Positions 32,231 through 44,185 of a DNA stretch of 64,000 nucleotides are shown here, one piece after another (positions within the stretch are counted from its first letter, which is position 1; every line of letters begins with the position of its first letter). The position numbers and the translations under genes are program-made. The notes beneath the pieces were generated by a model. It worked only from the letters and a program-made list of their open reading frames with translations, was not told the DNA's origin and did no database searches. This DNA is from Luzula sylvatica (lineage: Eukaryota; Streptophyta; Magnoliopsida; Poales; Juncaceae): NCBI GenBank assembly GCA_946800325.1, contig OX326958.1:67560366-67624365 (forward strand), read 5' to 3'.

Positions 32231-32870
32231 GTTCAAGATTAGAACTATTAGTAATTAATTAATAATTCGGCAATTGAGATGACATTAATACAAATCAAGT
32301 TGATCTAATATTAATAATATCCCAATATGCTTTTCCTAGAGGGAGAATACTTCAGAAACTATCGGGAAGAACAAACTCAAATTTTGGGTGTAACATATGA
32401 GCATTTTTTATCAGGAAGATGCGCACTGTCGAGGCAATGGAACATAACAAACTCCTTGATTTTGTTGGGATCAGAACAAATTCTTTGATTATGCTGGTAT
32501 AGTCAAATTAAGTCAATGATGAAATTTATTTAAAATTTTTGATACATATATATCTTGAAATTCTATAATTCGGTTACATCATTTCAAACACGTAATCTAT
32601 AGATGCGGTAGTTTTAATTTCGTGAATCCAAACATCAAAACTACAATTGCATAATATAATTTTTAATACGATAATCTAAATAGTCCCTATGTATGTATGT
32701 ATGTATGTATGTATTAGTTGTAATCGTACATTCTCACAAGATTAATTAATATTAATAATATTTGCCCAAATTACCCTTATTTATTTATTCTCTATATTCG
32801 TTTTATATTTTTATTTCTTCTTTCCCATGACCGTTCTTCGTTTTGCAAAAAAAATTAAATAAGTATATTT
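32231..32870. other. Intergenic spacer
   Basis: Contains a (GTAT)n microsatellite at about 32693-32715. No gene is recognised. Confidence 0.5.
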
Positions 32871-33463
32871 TTAAGGATCATTGCTAGTGATAATTTTAGC
32901 AATTGAATAAAGAGCCTCATTGTTCAAGTTGGTCGTGATGTATGAAATGGCCTTTTCGTTATTTTGTTTATGATGGACCATTAAAGGGTTAAAAGAGTTC
33001 TTAACTACATGGTGCTTGAATTGATTATTGCTTAATGATCCAAAACATTTCTCCACACTAGATTTTACATTCTCACAAGAAACCTAAAACCCAAAAAAAA
33101 GAAGATGAAGAAAATAATTAGGGTTAGATATTCAAGTTCATCAAATATTAAACTCAAAGTTGTAAATTTGAATTTTGAATGGGAAAAAATGTACCTCGTC
33201 ACTTCTAACAAGGGATTCTGGTACATACCTGCATTCACACAAAATAATATGCGGTTTAATTGATATCGCCAAATTGTTTGATATTATTAATTTAAAGTAT
33301 TATTATCAACTTTGTAGCAAATAATTTGCAGAGCTTAGGTATAAAAATATTTTATAGGTGAAGAGACTTACTTTTCAGACAAAAATTTGGGCCTCTTGCG
33401 TTTAAATTTAAGACCCGAGATGTCTTTGGATTGCAATTTTATAGTATTCAAATCATTATTTTT
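32871..33463 (-). CDS. Last three exons of an unrecognised gene
   Basis: Three exons on the minus strand join in one frame across canonical GT-AG introns: 33372-33463, 33195-33228 and 32871-33083. They encode about 112 residues. The first is basic (SGLKFKRKRPKFLSEK), then YVPESLVRSDEVSCENVKSS, then VEKCFG and a polar helical end (ISYITTNLNNEALYSIAKII). I do not recognise the family. The consistent phases and splice sites argue for a real gene rather than chance. Upstream exons should lie to the right, but a LINE has inserted at 33512. A possible first exon sits at 49191-49270, though its phase does not fit directly. Confidence 0.5.
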
Positions 33464-35020
33464 CTGATAAATAATCCAATTTTAAGAGCGATTTTTCATC
33501 AATTTACATAAAAAAAATTTTGAGAGAAAGACAAGCGCGATTCGCGTCCGTTCCGATCATTTTCATTAATAAAAAAGAGTTACAAATAAAAATAAAAATA
33601 AAAATATTTACAAACAAAATGGACTATCATAAGCCCTTAAATTTCTCTTACTAATTAATGCTCTATGAATATGGCTTAACAATGCGCATTCCATTTTAAT
33701 ATTAAGTCTTGTATAGCCTTTTCCATTAGCACTATCATTCTTCCTTTGCGTTGGAATATTCGGTTGTTTCGTTCCCGCCATATAGTCCAAATAGTAGCCA
33801 ACCATTTGGTATCCCAAGATTTCGCTTCAATATTTGTCTTCGTCATTCGGTAATTCCACCAAAAAGACGTTATGGAGGCCGATAAGGTAGGAGCTCGCGG
33901 TTCTAAAATGTGCCATAATTCGGTGACGAAAGGGCACCCTACGAAGAGGTGATTTCCCGTTTCTAAAGTATTAGAGCATAAGGCGCATAGCGGGTCGTGA
34001 GGCCATCCACGTTTTACTAGGTTGTCGGCTGTTAAGATTCGATTATTTAACACCAACCATCCGAAAATTTTAACCTTTAACGGAGCTTTGATCTTGAGAA
34101 GACTCGTCGTCCAATAACATTCCCTACCCGTATGGGCTATTCGTGCATACATCGAAGCCGTGCAATACCGTGGGATGTCGGTGTTATTTGCGGCCACACT
34201 CGGTTTTAGTCCCCCGTTGGGAGGTCCAAGTTTGAGTGATTCGTCGGTAATAATTTTTTTAGATCTCGCAAGAAATAAGATGAGAGGTTACTCGCAATTT
34301 GGGTTATTTCCGCGACACTTTGAACACCATATAGTATCCGAATTGTCATGGACCATTGGGATTCTTTATCGAAGTCTAGCTTAAACAACCATTTCAAGAC
34401 TAAAGCTTGATTTTGACGTTCCAAATTGATGATACCGAGCCCTCCATGATTTTTTGGCAAGCATATTCGTCTCCAATTAATTAGGCAATGACCCCCTGAA
34501 ATTGTATCGCTCCCCTTCCAAAAGAAGGCCCTTGTAATTTGGTTTAATTCATCCACAACTCCTTTCGGTAAAATAAAATTTTGCATAAAATAATTAGGGA
34601 ATGAGATTAGGACCGATTTTACTAAGGTAATTCGCCCCCCAAGAGTGAGTAATTTATTTTTCCAATTCGAGACATTGCTCCTCAATTTTGTAATTATCGG
34701 CTGAAAAATTAATTTAGTAGGTTTTTTGTAAGAAAGTGGTCATCCGAGATATTTCATCGGAAGTGGCTTCTTTTGACATCTCAAAAGTGTAGATAAATGA
34801 GGATGAAATTCATCGGGGATCGATATCGGCACATAGCCGCTCTTATCCCAATTTATGTCAAGGTCCGAAAGTTGTGAGAACAATTGGATGGTTTTCATCA
34901 TGACTTTGATATTTTGTGGGTGAGCTTCCATAAATAATAACGTATCGTCCGCGTATTGTAAATTAGTTGGTGCGAAAATTATTGGATTTGTTAGCAGGGG
35001 GTCATCTTTTTTAGCATAAC

Positions 35021-35502
35021 TGATAAGAGAAAAATAAAGCACCTTTTTGATATATAATTTAGGGATTTTAGCCCATTCAAATCTCAACTTCGTGTATAAA
35101 ATTGTTCATATTTGAGATAACAAGAATATTTCTTCACTGAGTGTGTTTTATTGCTTAATTACAAGTTTTAGGGAGAAATTCTCGGGAATCCAAGAGTGTA
35201 GTTGCCTTCGTGTCCTCGCGCCGTTAAAATCGGTATATCATACTGATCATTTCGGTACACGTATGAGGGAGGAGGCAAATAATCTTCAACATAAAGAGTC
35301 TACACCAAACTCTACACGAAAACCACTCACACCATAGCTACTATCCAGCCCACTATCCAGCCACCTACCTCACCTATAATTTCCAAACTACCCTCAATCC
35401 TCTCATCCAACTCTTGACCAATGGGAGAGCTTCAAGGGCACTATAAATAAAACCCCCAAGGCCTATGGGCAGATTTACGCTCTTTGGAGCACTTTCAGCC
35501 CA

Positions 35503-35543
<41 letters not shown>

Positions 35544-36411
35544 TCAAGAACTTCCAAGAACTTTCAAAAACCTCTCAAGAATCATTCAAGACTAGTCGAA
35601 ATCTCAAGTGATTGTTCGCCGAACTAGAAGCTTTCTTCATTTGGTGAATCAATCCATTCGAAGCAAGTCAAGGGATACATCGTCACAATCGGATTCGAAG
35701 CTCTCTTCGTCCGGTTCTCATTGGGATTAAGAGTGGAGCTTCCTCCATTACCGACCTCGAAGCTCTCTTCACTCGGTAACCTCTTTTCTCTCGGTGGATT
35801 GTGTCCTCCTTCACTCGAACGGAATCGAAGCTTTCTTCAACCGGAAGAGTCGACTTATTCGAACGTGATAATCTTGGGTCATCCTAGCTTCCTAGCGACT
35901 CAAGCATGAAACGATTACACTAGGTGAGATAAGGAGGCTCTTCTTGACGCGTTGAAACTCTACTTTCTTCGAATTAGGTGTATTCTTTATAAATCTTGAA
36001 ATTCTTGTATGTTGAATGACAGTTTAAGGTTGTAATTGAATCTTTTTCTTTGTTCTAAATCTTTGTTTCTTGCATTCAATCTTTGGCTCTCTTTGTGTGA
36101 TATTTTTGCTCCCTTTTTGTTCTCATTTACTTGCATTTCAGCCTCTTAATTAACTCATCAAACATTCGCAAACCAAATCCCTAATCAAAGTTATAACGGA
36201 CAACTCTCTCTGAAAAGTTTCTGCCTAATTTGCTGGAAATTAGTTTCTGCCTATTTCTTGCTCGTTTCAATTCATTATTCGACGCATATACTCCTCGTGG
36301 AACGAACTTCTATATTTCCACTATACTCATATATTTCAAAAATTGTTGATTGAATTGGTTTTCACATACAACGATATCTCAAATTAAAAGTGATTGAAAA
36401 GCCGTTCATCA
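35021..36411 (+). repeat. 5' LTR of the non-autonomous element
   Basis: 1391 bp, starting TGATAAGAGAAAAATAAAGC. It contains a (CT)n tract at about 35508-35538, downstream of a plausible TATA box (CACTATAAATAAAACC, about 35440), so transcription should start near 35470. Confidence 0.9.
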
Positions 36412-36413
36412 AA

Positions 36414-36431
36414 TGGCGCCGCTGTCGGGGA
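36414..36431 (+). promoter_or_regulatory. Primer-binding site
   Basis: TGGCGCCGCTGTCGGGGA, two bases after the 5' LTR. It is of the TGGCGCCGTTGTCGGGGA type used by many plant Ty3 elements. Confidence 0.8.
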
Positions 36432-36566
36432 GTAATGTTTAAGTCAAATTTTGAATCAAACTTGCAATCTCGAGTGATATTTCTAATAGATTTGATACAT
36501 TTGAACTTGATATTTAACTAATTTCGAAAATTTTCTATTCTTGCAAGGTACACGGAGTAGAGCAAG

Positions 36567-37721
36567 ATGAATCATCAAGAAAGACCAAGAACTTTTCGAG
36601 AATTTCTAACTCAAGTACAACCTCCAAGAAGATATCCAAAACACATGACGCTTAAAGAAATGATCGATCAAGATATCGAAGAATGGGAAGAAAGAAAAGA
36701 AAACGAAGCTCGAAGAAGGCTCGGTTGGATCTCATGTTCCACCTCAAATCAATACGATGAATCACGCACCGAGACCCTTTATCAAGATCCCATCTACGAA
36801 GCTCGCCAATACGAAAACGAATCCCCATGGGGTTATGAGACACAATCCTATACCGAAACCGCCAATAACTACTATCAACACTCAAACCCCATATACGAAC
36901 CTTCTCAAAACGAACTCGAATTTCAACATGAATTTGAATACCAAGATCATCCATTTCAATCCCAAAACGAAGATCCAAATCAATAATTAAAACGAATGAT
37001 GGAGGTAATGATGGAGGAAATGATGTCGATGGTGAAATCCTTTAATCAAAAAGTAAAACAAGATTTTGAAGAAATCAAACAAGAAATCAAACAAGAGATT
37101 AAAACCACCTCTCGACGACTCGGAAATATTCAATCCACGCTCAATGATCTAGATCAAAGAGTGACTTGTCTCGAGTCAGAATATTCAAATGACGGGATCG
37201 TGGAGATTGAAGGAGGCAAGAGTTCAAGTATGGGGGGATTCGATGAAAGCGTTGAAACGAGAACGACAATTGAAGAAGAAAATGTGTCATTGGATTCGAC
37301 TCTCCAAAAAACGATTCAACTCACTCCAATCGATGAAAACGAGCAATTATCAAACGAGCAAGAAGAAAAATCTACAATTCTCCAAGGTGAATTCTTTCCA
37401 TATATCATCAATTTTAATTCATTTAAGAACTATGATGCTTCTCATGATAGAAATTCACCTTGTGTAGATTTATCAAGAAAGTCAAATACATTCGAGACAC
37501 TCACGCCTCTCACAACTCCTCTCCAACAAAGGCCTTTAGAAGAAAAGCTTGGAAAAATCCAAGATGAAATAAAGAAACTCTTCACGCCAAGTTCAACTTG
37601 TGCTAAACGAAAAATAAACATGGCAATCGCTCAAGTCTCCAATCTCTTAATGAGACTGCTCAAAGGCGGTCGTAAAGCCGCTAAAAGCATAAGCGCCTCA
37701 TATAATCTCGAAATAGGCTAA
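36567..37721 (+). CDS. Element-encoded ORF, one internal stop, coiled-coil C-terminal half
   Basis: Two open stretches lie in the same frame: 36567-36986 (139 residues) and 36996-37721 (241 residues), divided by one TAA at 36984-36986. The first starts MNHQERPRTFREFL, is charged, and has a Tyr/Asn/Gln/Glu-rich tail with repeated PIYE and YE words. The second begins Met/Glu-rich, then shows a heptad-like segment (FEEIKQEIKQEIKTTSRRLG, NIQSTLNDLDQRVTCLESEY) predicted to be a coiled coil, then a polar stretch and a basic end. There is no zinc knuckle or enzyme motif. It may be a degenerate gag-like structural protein or a family-specific ORF. The lone stop could be a mutation or a readthrough site. 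The function is not known. Confidence 0.5.
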
Positions 37722-39138
37722 CTTTGGGTGTCTAGCCCAAAGATGTAAAAGAAAGGGCGCTAGTTGGGAGGCAACCCACGCACCAAAAAAATTCAGGTTT
37801 TATCTATCCATCTTTTTTTCTATTTTAGTCGACATTTTTTTTCGTATCTTTTCGCTTGAGGACAAGCTTGGAAATAAGTGTGGGGGGGATAATATTTGGA
37901 TTTCCTTTGTATATATTCGCTTTTATTTTGCTTTTATTTATTTTATGAAAATCGAAAATTTTAAAAATTTTAAAAATTAAAAAATTCTACCACCATTGTA
38001 TATATCATATTTCAAATCAATTTTTCGTAATCGTCCTCGAATTTTAAGCACTTAATTAATTGTTAAAGAAACGGTTTTTCTCCACGATCAAGTCTAAACA
38101 ATCACACATCTTCTTAAAAAGAATCTTCACCATCCACTTAAAGAATATTCTTTTTCTCAAATGAATATTAAAGAAAACAATAAACGGTCTTTTATGAGAC
38201 TAATTTGGGATTCAATCCCGTCTATAATAAGATTTGCTTAAAGAAGTATTTATTTTAAATGATTTTTATTATGATTTATGTGGCACACCATTTTTGAATA
38301 AGAACTCATTCTTAATTAAGAAATTCTCCATGATTTTTATTATGATTTATTCAACCATTTTTGGTAGTTTTTGCATTAGTTTAAAAATTTGACAACTTAC
38401 ACTTAAGGATCCTAACCATTCATGGCGACTTATTTTCCAACCAAACGGAATTTGATTGCGCTCGCGATTTTTTCAAAAAGAATTCGCAATGGAGTAAGCC
38501 GGGCATGAACGAACCGTACTCATGATCGGTTCGAAACATTGTGAATTAACATTTTATATAAAAATAGTTCAATGAAAAAAGAAAGAAAAAAAAAAGAAAG
38601 AAAAAAAGAGAAAAAAAAAGAAAGAAAAAAAAGAAAGAAAAAAAGAAAAGAAAAAGAAAAAGAAAAAGAAAAGAAAAATATAATATTTTTGAGCAAAATT
38701 TAAGGAAATTTGGTTGGATTTAAGGAGGACCCAAGTGCTTATGTACCGAACGGTTATAAAAGTGAATTACTTACATTTAAGGTCAACTTTTGCAAAAATG
38801 AAAAAATTGGTTCTATTAATACTTTTAAAAGATTTTTCCTCTTTAATTATGTGGTGTTACGTTATTTATGTGGTGTTTAACTATCTTTTTCGAGTGAAAA
38901 TCATTTCTTAATAAATATCTTAAAAATTGGCAATAATTCTTATTATAGAAGTTTGATATTTTGTTTCTCTTGAAATAACATGTGATTAAAAGAGTATAAA
39001 TATTTCTTGTGAAATTCAAATTTATGAGGTAGTGTGATTACAATTTCAACAAAACCTAACTTGTATTTTTTGTGCTTAAAATATATTTTATTACGTTTTA
39101 TTTTGTCGAGGACGACAAAAGCTAAGTGTGGGGGTATT
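37722..39138 (+). other. 3' internal region of the non-autonomous element
   Basis: It contains GGGAGGCAACCCACGCACC (about 37768). A first G-rich tract, GAGGACAAGCTTGG followed by AAGTGTGGGGGGGA (about 37857-37890), is echoed by GAGGACGACAAAAGCTAAGTGTGGGGG just before the 3' LTR (about 39107-39135). A purine-only tract of A and G runs from about 38572 to 38678. No ORF is supported. Confidence 0.7.
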
Positions 39139-39604
39139 TGATAAGAGGAAAATAGAGCACCTTTTTGATATATAATTTAGGGATTTTAGCCCATTCAAAT
39201 CTCAACTTCGTGTATAAAATTGTTCATATTTGAGATAACAAGAATATTTCTTCACTAAGTGTGTTTTATTGCTTAATTACAGATTTTAGGGAGAAATTCT
39301 CGGGAATCCAAGAGTGTAGTTGCCTTCGTGTCCTCGCGCCGTTAAAATCGGTATATCATACTGATCATTTCATTACACGTATGAGGGAGGAGGCAAATAA
39401 TCTTCAACATAAAGAGTCTACACCAAACTCTACACGAAAACCACTCACACCATAGCTACTATCCAGCCACCTATCTCACCTATAATCCCCAAACTACCCT
39501 CAATCCTCTCATCCAACTCTTGGCCAATGGGAGAGCTTCAAGGGCACTATAAATAAGACCCCCAAGGCCTATGGACAGATTTACGCTCTTTGGAGCACTT
39601 TCAG

Positions 39605-39664
<60 letters not shown>

Positions 39665-40527
39665 AACTTCCAAGAACTTTAAAAAACCGCTCAAGAATCA
39701 TTCAAGACTAGTCGAAATCTCAAGTGATTGTTCGCCGAACTAGAAGCTTTCTTCATTTGGTGAATCAATCCATTCGAAGCAAGTCAAGGGATACATCGTC
39801 ACAATCGGATTCGAAGCTTTCTTCGTCCGGTTCTCATTGGGATTAAGAGTGGAGCTTCCTCCATTACCGACCTCGAAGCTCTCTTCACTCGGTAACCTCT
39901 TTTCTCTCGGTGGATTGTGTCCTCCTTCACTCGAACGGAATCGAAGCTTTCTTCAACCGGAAGAGTCGACTTATTCGAACGAGATAATCTTGGGTCATCC
40001 TAGCTTCCTAGCGACTCAAGCATCAAACGATTACACTAGGCGAGATAAGGAGGCTCTTCTTGACGCGTTGAAACTCTACTTTCTTCGAATTAGGTGTATT
40101 CTTTATAAATCTTGAAATTCTTGTATGTTGAATGACAGTTTAAGGTTGTAATTGAATCTTTTTCTTTGTTCTAAATCTTTGTTTCTTGCATTCGCTCTTT
40201 GGCTCTCTTTGTGTGATATTTTTGCTCTCTTTTTGTTCTCATTTACTTGCATTTCAGCCTCTTAATTAACTCATCAAACATTCGCAAACCAAATCCCTAA
40301 TCAAAGTTATAACGGACAACTCTCTCTGAAACATTTCTGCCTAATTTGCTGGAAATTAGTTTCTGCCTATTTCTTGCTCGTTTCAATTCATTATTCGACG
40401 CATATACTCCTCGTGGAACGAACTTCTATATTTCCACTATACACATATATTTCCAAACTTGTTGATTGAATTGATTTTCACATACAACGATATCTCAAAT
40501 TAAAAGTGATTGAAAAGCCGTTCATCA
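39139..40527 (+). repeat. 3' LTR of the non-autonomous element
   Basis: 1389 bp. It differs from the 5' LTR by a modest number of substitutions and by a longer (CT)n tract (about 39609-39660). Confidence 0.9.
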
Positions 40528-43500
40528 ATAACTTGCAATGCATCAACTACTAAAGTAAATAAGAGAGGGGATAGGGGGTCACCTTGACGGAGCCCCCTTT
40601 TATGTTTGAAATATGTACCTCTTAAACCGTTTGAATGAATTGTAACTTCTTCAAGAAACGTCCATGACACATTGTCAAATGCCTTCTTAAAATCAATCTT
40701 CAACATCACCGTGGGGATCTTAGCTTTATGGTAATAATTAAGTATCTCTCTCGAGGAAATAAATAATTCGTTAATTGATCGTCCTTTAATAAACGCGGAT
40801 TGACATTTATGTACTAATAGCGGCATATAAGGTTGTAATCTCATCGCTAAAATTTTTGTTATCAATTTGATAGGCGTTGAAATTATACTAATAGGTCTAT
40901 AGTCACCAATCATAAAGGCCCCGTCCTTTTTCGGCAATAATTGTATTGATGCTTTATTTAGCTTCTCTAGTTGTAAGTTTTTGTTAAAAAGAGTGTCATC
41001 ATTTCTAATATATCATCCTTCACGATTGGCCAAAAAATTTGATAGAATTCATTAGGTAATCCGTCCGGACCGCAACCTTTTCCCTTTTTTAGCGCATTTA
41101 GTGCTTCTCTAATTTCATCTTCTAAGAATTCGGCTGCTAAGATATCGAGATTTATTGATGAATGGTAGTGTTATTAGTATTATATATTTCGGCCGACATG
41201 GTGGTGTTAGGGGCAGTTCCAAGAGATTCTTTAAAAAAATCGGTGAAAACGGTGTTGATCTCATTTTCATTTGTAATCTCTCTGTCCTCTAGAGTTAATT
41301 TTGATATTATGTTTTGTTGCCGTCTATTCGATGCAAAAGCATGGATATATGAAGTGTTATTATCTCCGAGTTTGAGCCAATTAATCGAGGTCCTTTGTTG
41401 CTATTTTAACTCTTTGATTGTAATTAATTCATGTAATTTTTCTCTAATTTTTATTCTTAAGGTAAATTCCATGTCGTTTAGGAGTCTAGTTTCTTCCAAC
41501 CTATCAAGGGTACTAAGAAATGTTTTGCAAATTTCGACTACATTGTTAGGGGTATTATATTTTTCCTTGGACCATTTGGTAAGTGATTTTTTCATGTTGT
41601 TCATTTTACTCAAAAATTTGTTAACAAAATCATTTGTTGAGTTATTCTCACTTTTCCATCTCTCATTTATTACTTGCGTAAGATCCTCACTTTGAAACCA
41701 ATACTTTTCAAATTTAAAATGTCGTGACACTCTATGCCCTCCTTTAATTGTAAGTTTTAGGGGCGCGTGATCGGAAGTGATGTTAGGGAGGTCGTCAATT
41801 TTGAGGACTAATTATTGAGTAATGAACCACGGAGTTACAAAGATCCTATCCAATTGAGAAAGAGTTGGATCTTGCCTTCTACTAGACCAAGTATACTTCC
41901 TATTTCTTAACATGATTTCGATTAGTGAGTTAGCTTCGATGAATGTGTTAAATGCTAGAATTGAATTATTTGAGTGACCTTCTCCCGTCGAGTCCTCAAG
42001 AGTACGTATTAGATTAAAATCACCAAGAACAACGGTAGGTAAGTTGGAGTAATATAGTCGAAATTTCTTCAAGAAAAATTAATTTCTTTGCGTCATCCTC
42101 GGACGGCCCATATACATTACAAATTCTAAAATTTTGTCCGTCGCCTCTATGAAAAGTACATGTTAGGGAGAAAGTACATATGTTATAATCTACTAAGGTT
42201 AGCTTATCCGACCAACCCGTCATTACTCCTCCTTTCGTACCGTTAGCATTAAGAAAACGTGCATTACGAAATTTAGAAGAACAAACAAGTCTAATATTAA
42301 AATAAGTAGGTGAACTCCATTTAGTTTCTTGCAAACACACTACATCACATAAGGAATCTCTAACTTGATCCTTTATTAAATGACATTTTTCTCTTGAACA
42401 TAATCCTCTCACATCCCAACATAAAATAGATAAGTTTTTAAACAACATCAATAAGACTTGAAACTATCCATACACTTTCTCTAGATTACTAAAGAACTTG
42501 GAGTTAGTTTGTCATTTCTCTCTTCTCTTCGTAGTCTCCATGATCCCCTCATCCTCGATGGAGTCCTCCGTGATATTATGAATGGGACCGAGTGCCTCGA
42601 GTGAATTGTTAATTGCCTTAGTGACAATAATAGAAGAGGAGCTATCATTGTTTATTGCTTCAATTAAATTTTGTCTCGTAGTTAATGAAGTATTTGTTTG
42701 TACGTTATGTCCAAAGAGTAATTCATTCTCCAACTTTTCCATTTGGAAATTAGGATTTCTATCATGATGTGTAATTTGACAAATAACTTCAATTTGGACA
42801 CATGTAGCTTGGTCCAATCCCTTTGGATCAAGCATATCGTCTTTTAAAGCTTGTAAAATATCGTTTTGTTTGATAGATTTCTTAATTGATTTTGCAATTC
42901 CTTCAACCTTCTCTTTTTTTTAAGGTTTTGCGTGAAACAAACCGTCCCCTCCTTTTGTTGGTAATTTACTACGAGATGACTTTTTAGGATTCAATAGTGA
43001 TTTTTTAACTATATTTTCTCTTAAAAAGAAAGTCCCCTTGGATGGTAATTTAATTTTAGATGAGTTAGGAATACCTTTGAATTCTCGAATCATTTGGACA
43101 TCATCAGTATTCATTGAGTTGTCTTCCGTTGGTTCCTCCGTTAGATCGCCGTCTACATCCATACTCGCCTCTGTTTCCTCATGAATGAACGGAATTGGCA
43201 CTTCACGTGCAACATTGAACCTGCTACCTTCCATCTGCCCAACATGTGCTGAAGCGTCCGGGTCCAACATGTCTTCTTCCCGATGACTTATGTATCCATC
43301 TATACATTTTAAATCACTCACTTTGAAATTTTTCTCATGAACCACTCGGCCCATCTTCTCACTTAAATTACATCGTCCTATTTTCTCAATTGATTCACAT
43401 CCTTTTAATTCACGGCCCACTTTATTTTTATTTACCATTACTTCACATGTCAGGATTTTCTCATTAGCAGCATGGTGTATTAATTTATTCGTGGACCCGG

Positions 43501-44185
43501 TCTTACTTTCTTTTTCCTTCGCATTTAATGCTCCTCTTATTTCTGTCAGGATTCTTGTGTGCAATGAAAACTTGCACCACCACCGAGTTCCGGCCATCTC
43601 TAATCTTCATTTGCCAAGGAATTTCTTCCTGTTGATATATCTTCATTTCAACCACCACATTTGTTATATTAATTCTCTTAATTTCTATCTCAGAACCAAA
43701 GTTTGCTACCAAGGCTTCGATTCTATCTTTGTTAGCTAGCTTCTTGGGCAGGTTCTTTAAAGTGACCATGATTTTTTTCATCTCTCCTTTTTGTATTTGA
43801 AATTTTTCTCCTTGTAACTCATTGGATTTCGCAAATAATTTATACTCATAAGGCCTTTGAATGTGTGTATTTGCACTTCCATCCTTGTTTGTTGTGCAAA
43901 ATTGAGCAATATGGCCATTAGTTTTGCATTTTACACACTTGATTGGCTCACGACAGTCCTTCCTGACATGGTCGCCGGCCAAACATCTGAAGCATCTTAT
44001 CGTTTTTTCTTGTACTTTCTTGTGTCCTTTCACCTTAGTCCATCCTTCATCCTCATCTCGAGATCTTATTTGTTTTTGTAATGCTTCTTTGTACGTTAGT
44101 GCCATTGTTGTCGGTGTTGTGATTCTTACGGTTGAGGGATTGGTGATGGGAGGGAGGGATTTGTTGATGGGGATTATGGGGTGGT

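Larger units (their letters stand above)
35021..40527 (+). mobile_element. Non-autonomous LTR retrotransposon (LARD-like), complete
   Basis: Two LTRs (35021-36411 and 39139-40527, about 1390 bp each, very similar) begin TGATAAGAG and end GTTCATCA. The flanks are ATAAC at 35016-35020 and 40528-40532, a perfect 5-bp duplication. A primer-binding site, TGGCGCCGCTGTCGGGGA, starts at 36414, and a polypurine tract (AAGTGTGGGGG) lies just before the 3' LTR. The 2.7-kb interior has no protease, integrase or reverse transcriptase, so it must be moved by another element's enzymes. The primer-binding site and the GGGAGGCAACCCA word (about 37768) resemble Athila/Tat-type Ty3 elements. Confidence 0.9.
33676..42451 (-). 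pseudogene. LINE ORF2: endonuclease, reverse transcriptase, zf-RVT
   Basis: Reading leftwards from the ATG at 42451: an AP-like endonuclease (LSILCWDVRGL, VCLQETKW, then after a frameshift near 42060 VVLGDFNLIRT and LSQLDRIF, then SDHAPL near 41770). The reverse transcriptase follows (QSAFIKGRSI, motif A KIDFKKAFDNVSW, motif B GLRQGDPLSPLLF at about 40560). It is interrupted by the LTR element and resumes at 35015 with motif C (LQYADDTLLF). The C-terminal zf-RVT ends at 33676 (CALCSNTLETGNHLF, WLATIWTIWRERNNRIFQ). About 25 residues between motifs A and B are missing, and there are several stops. In active LINEs this protein nicks the target and copies the RNA in place. This copy is dead. Confidence 0.88.

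Noticed and set aside
41162..41695. 177-residue plus-strand ORF
   Set aside because: Antisense to LINE ORF2, with no recognisable domain; a shadow frame.
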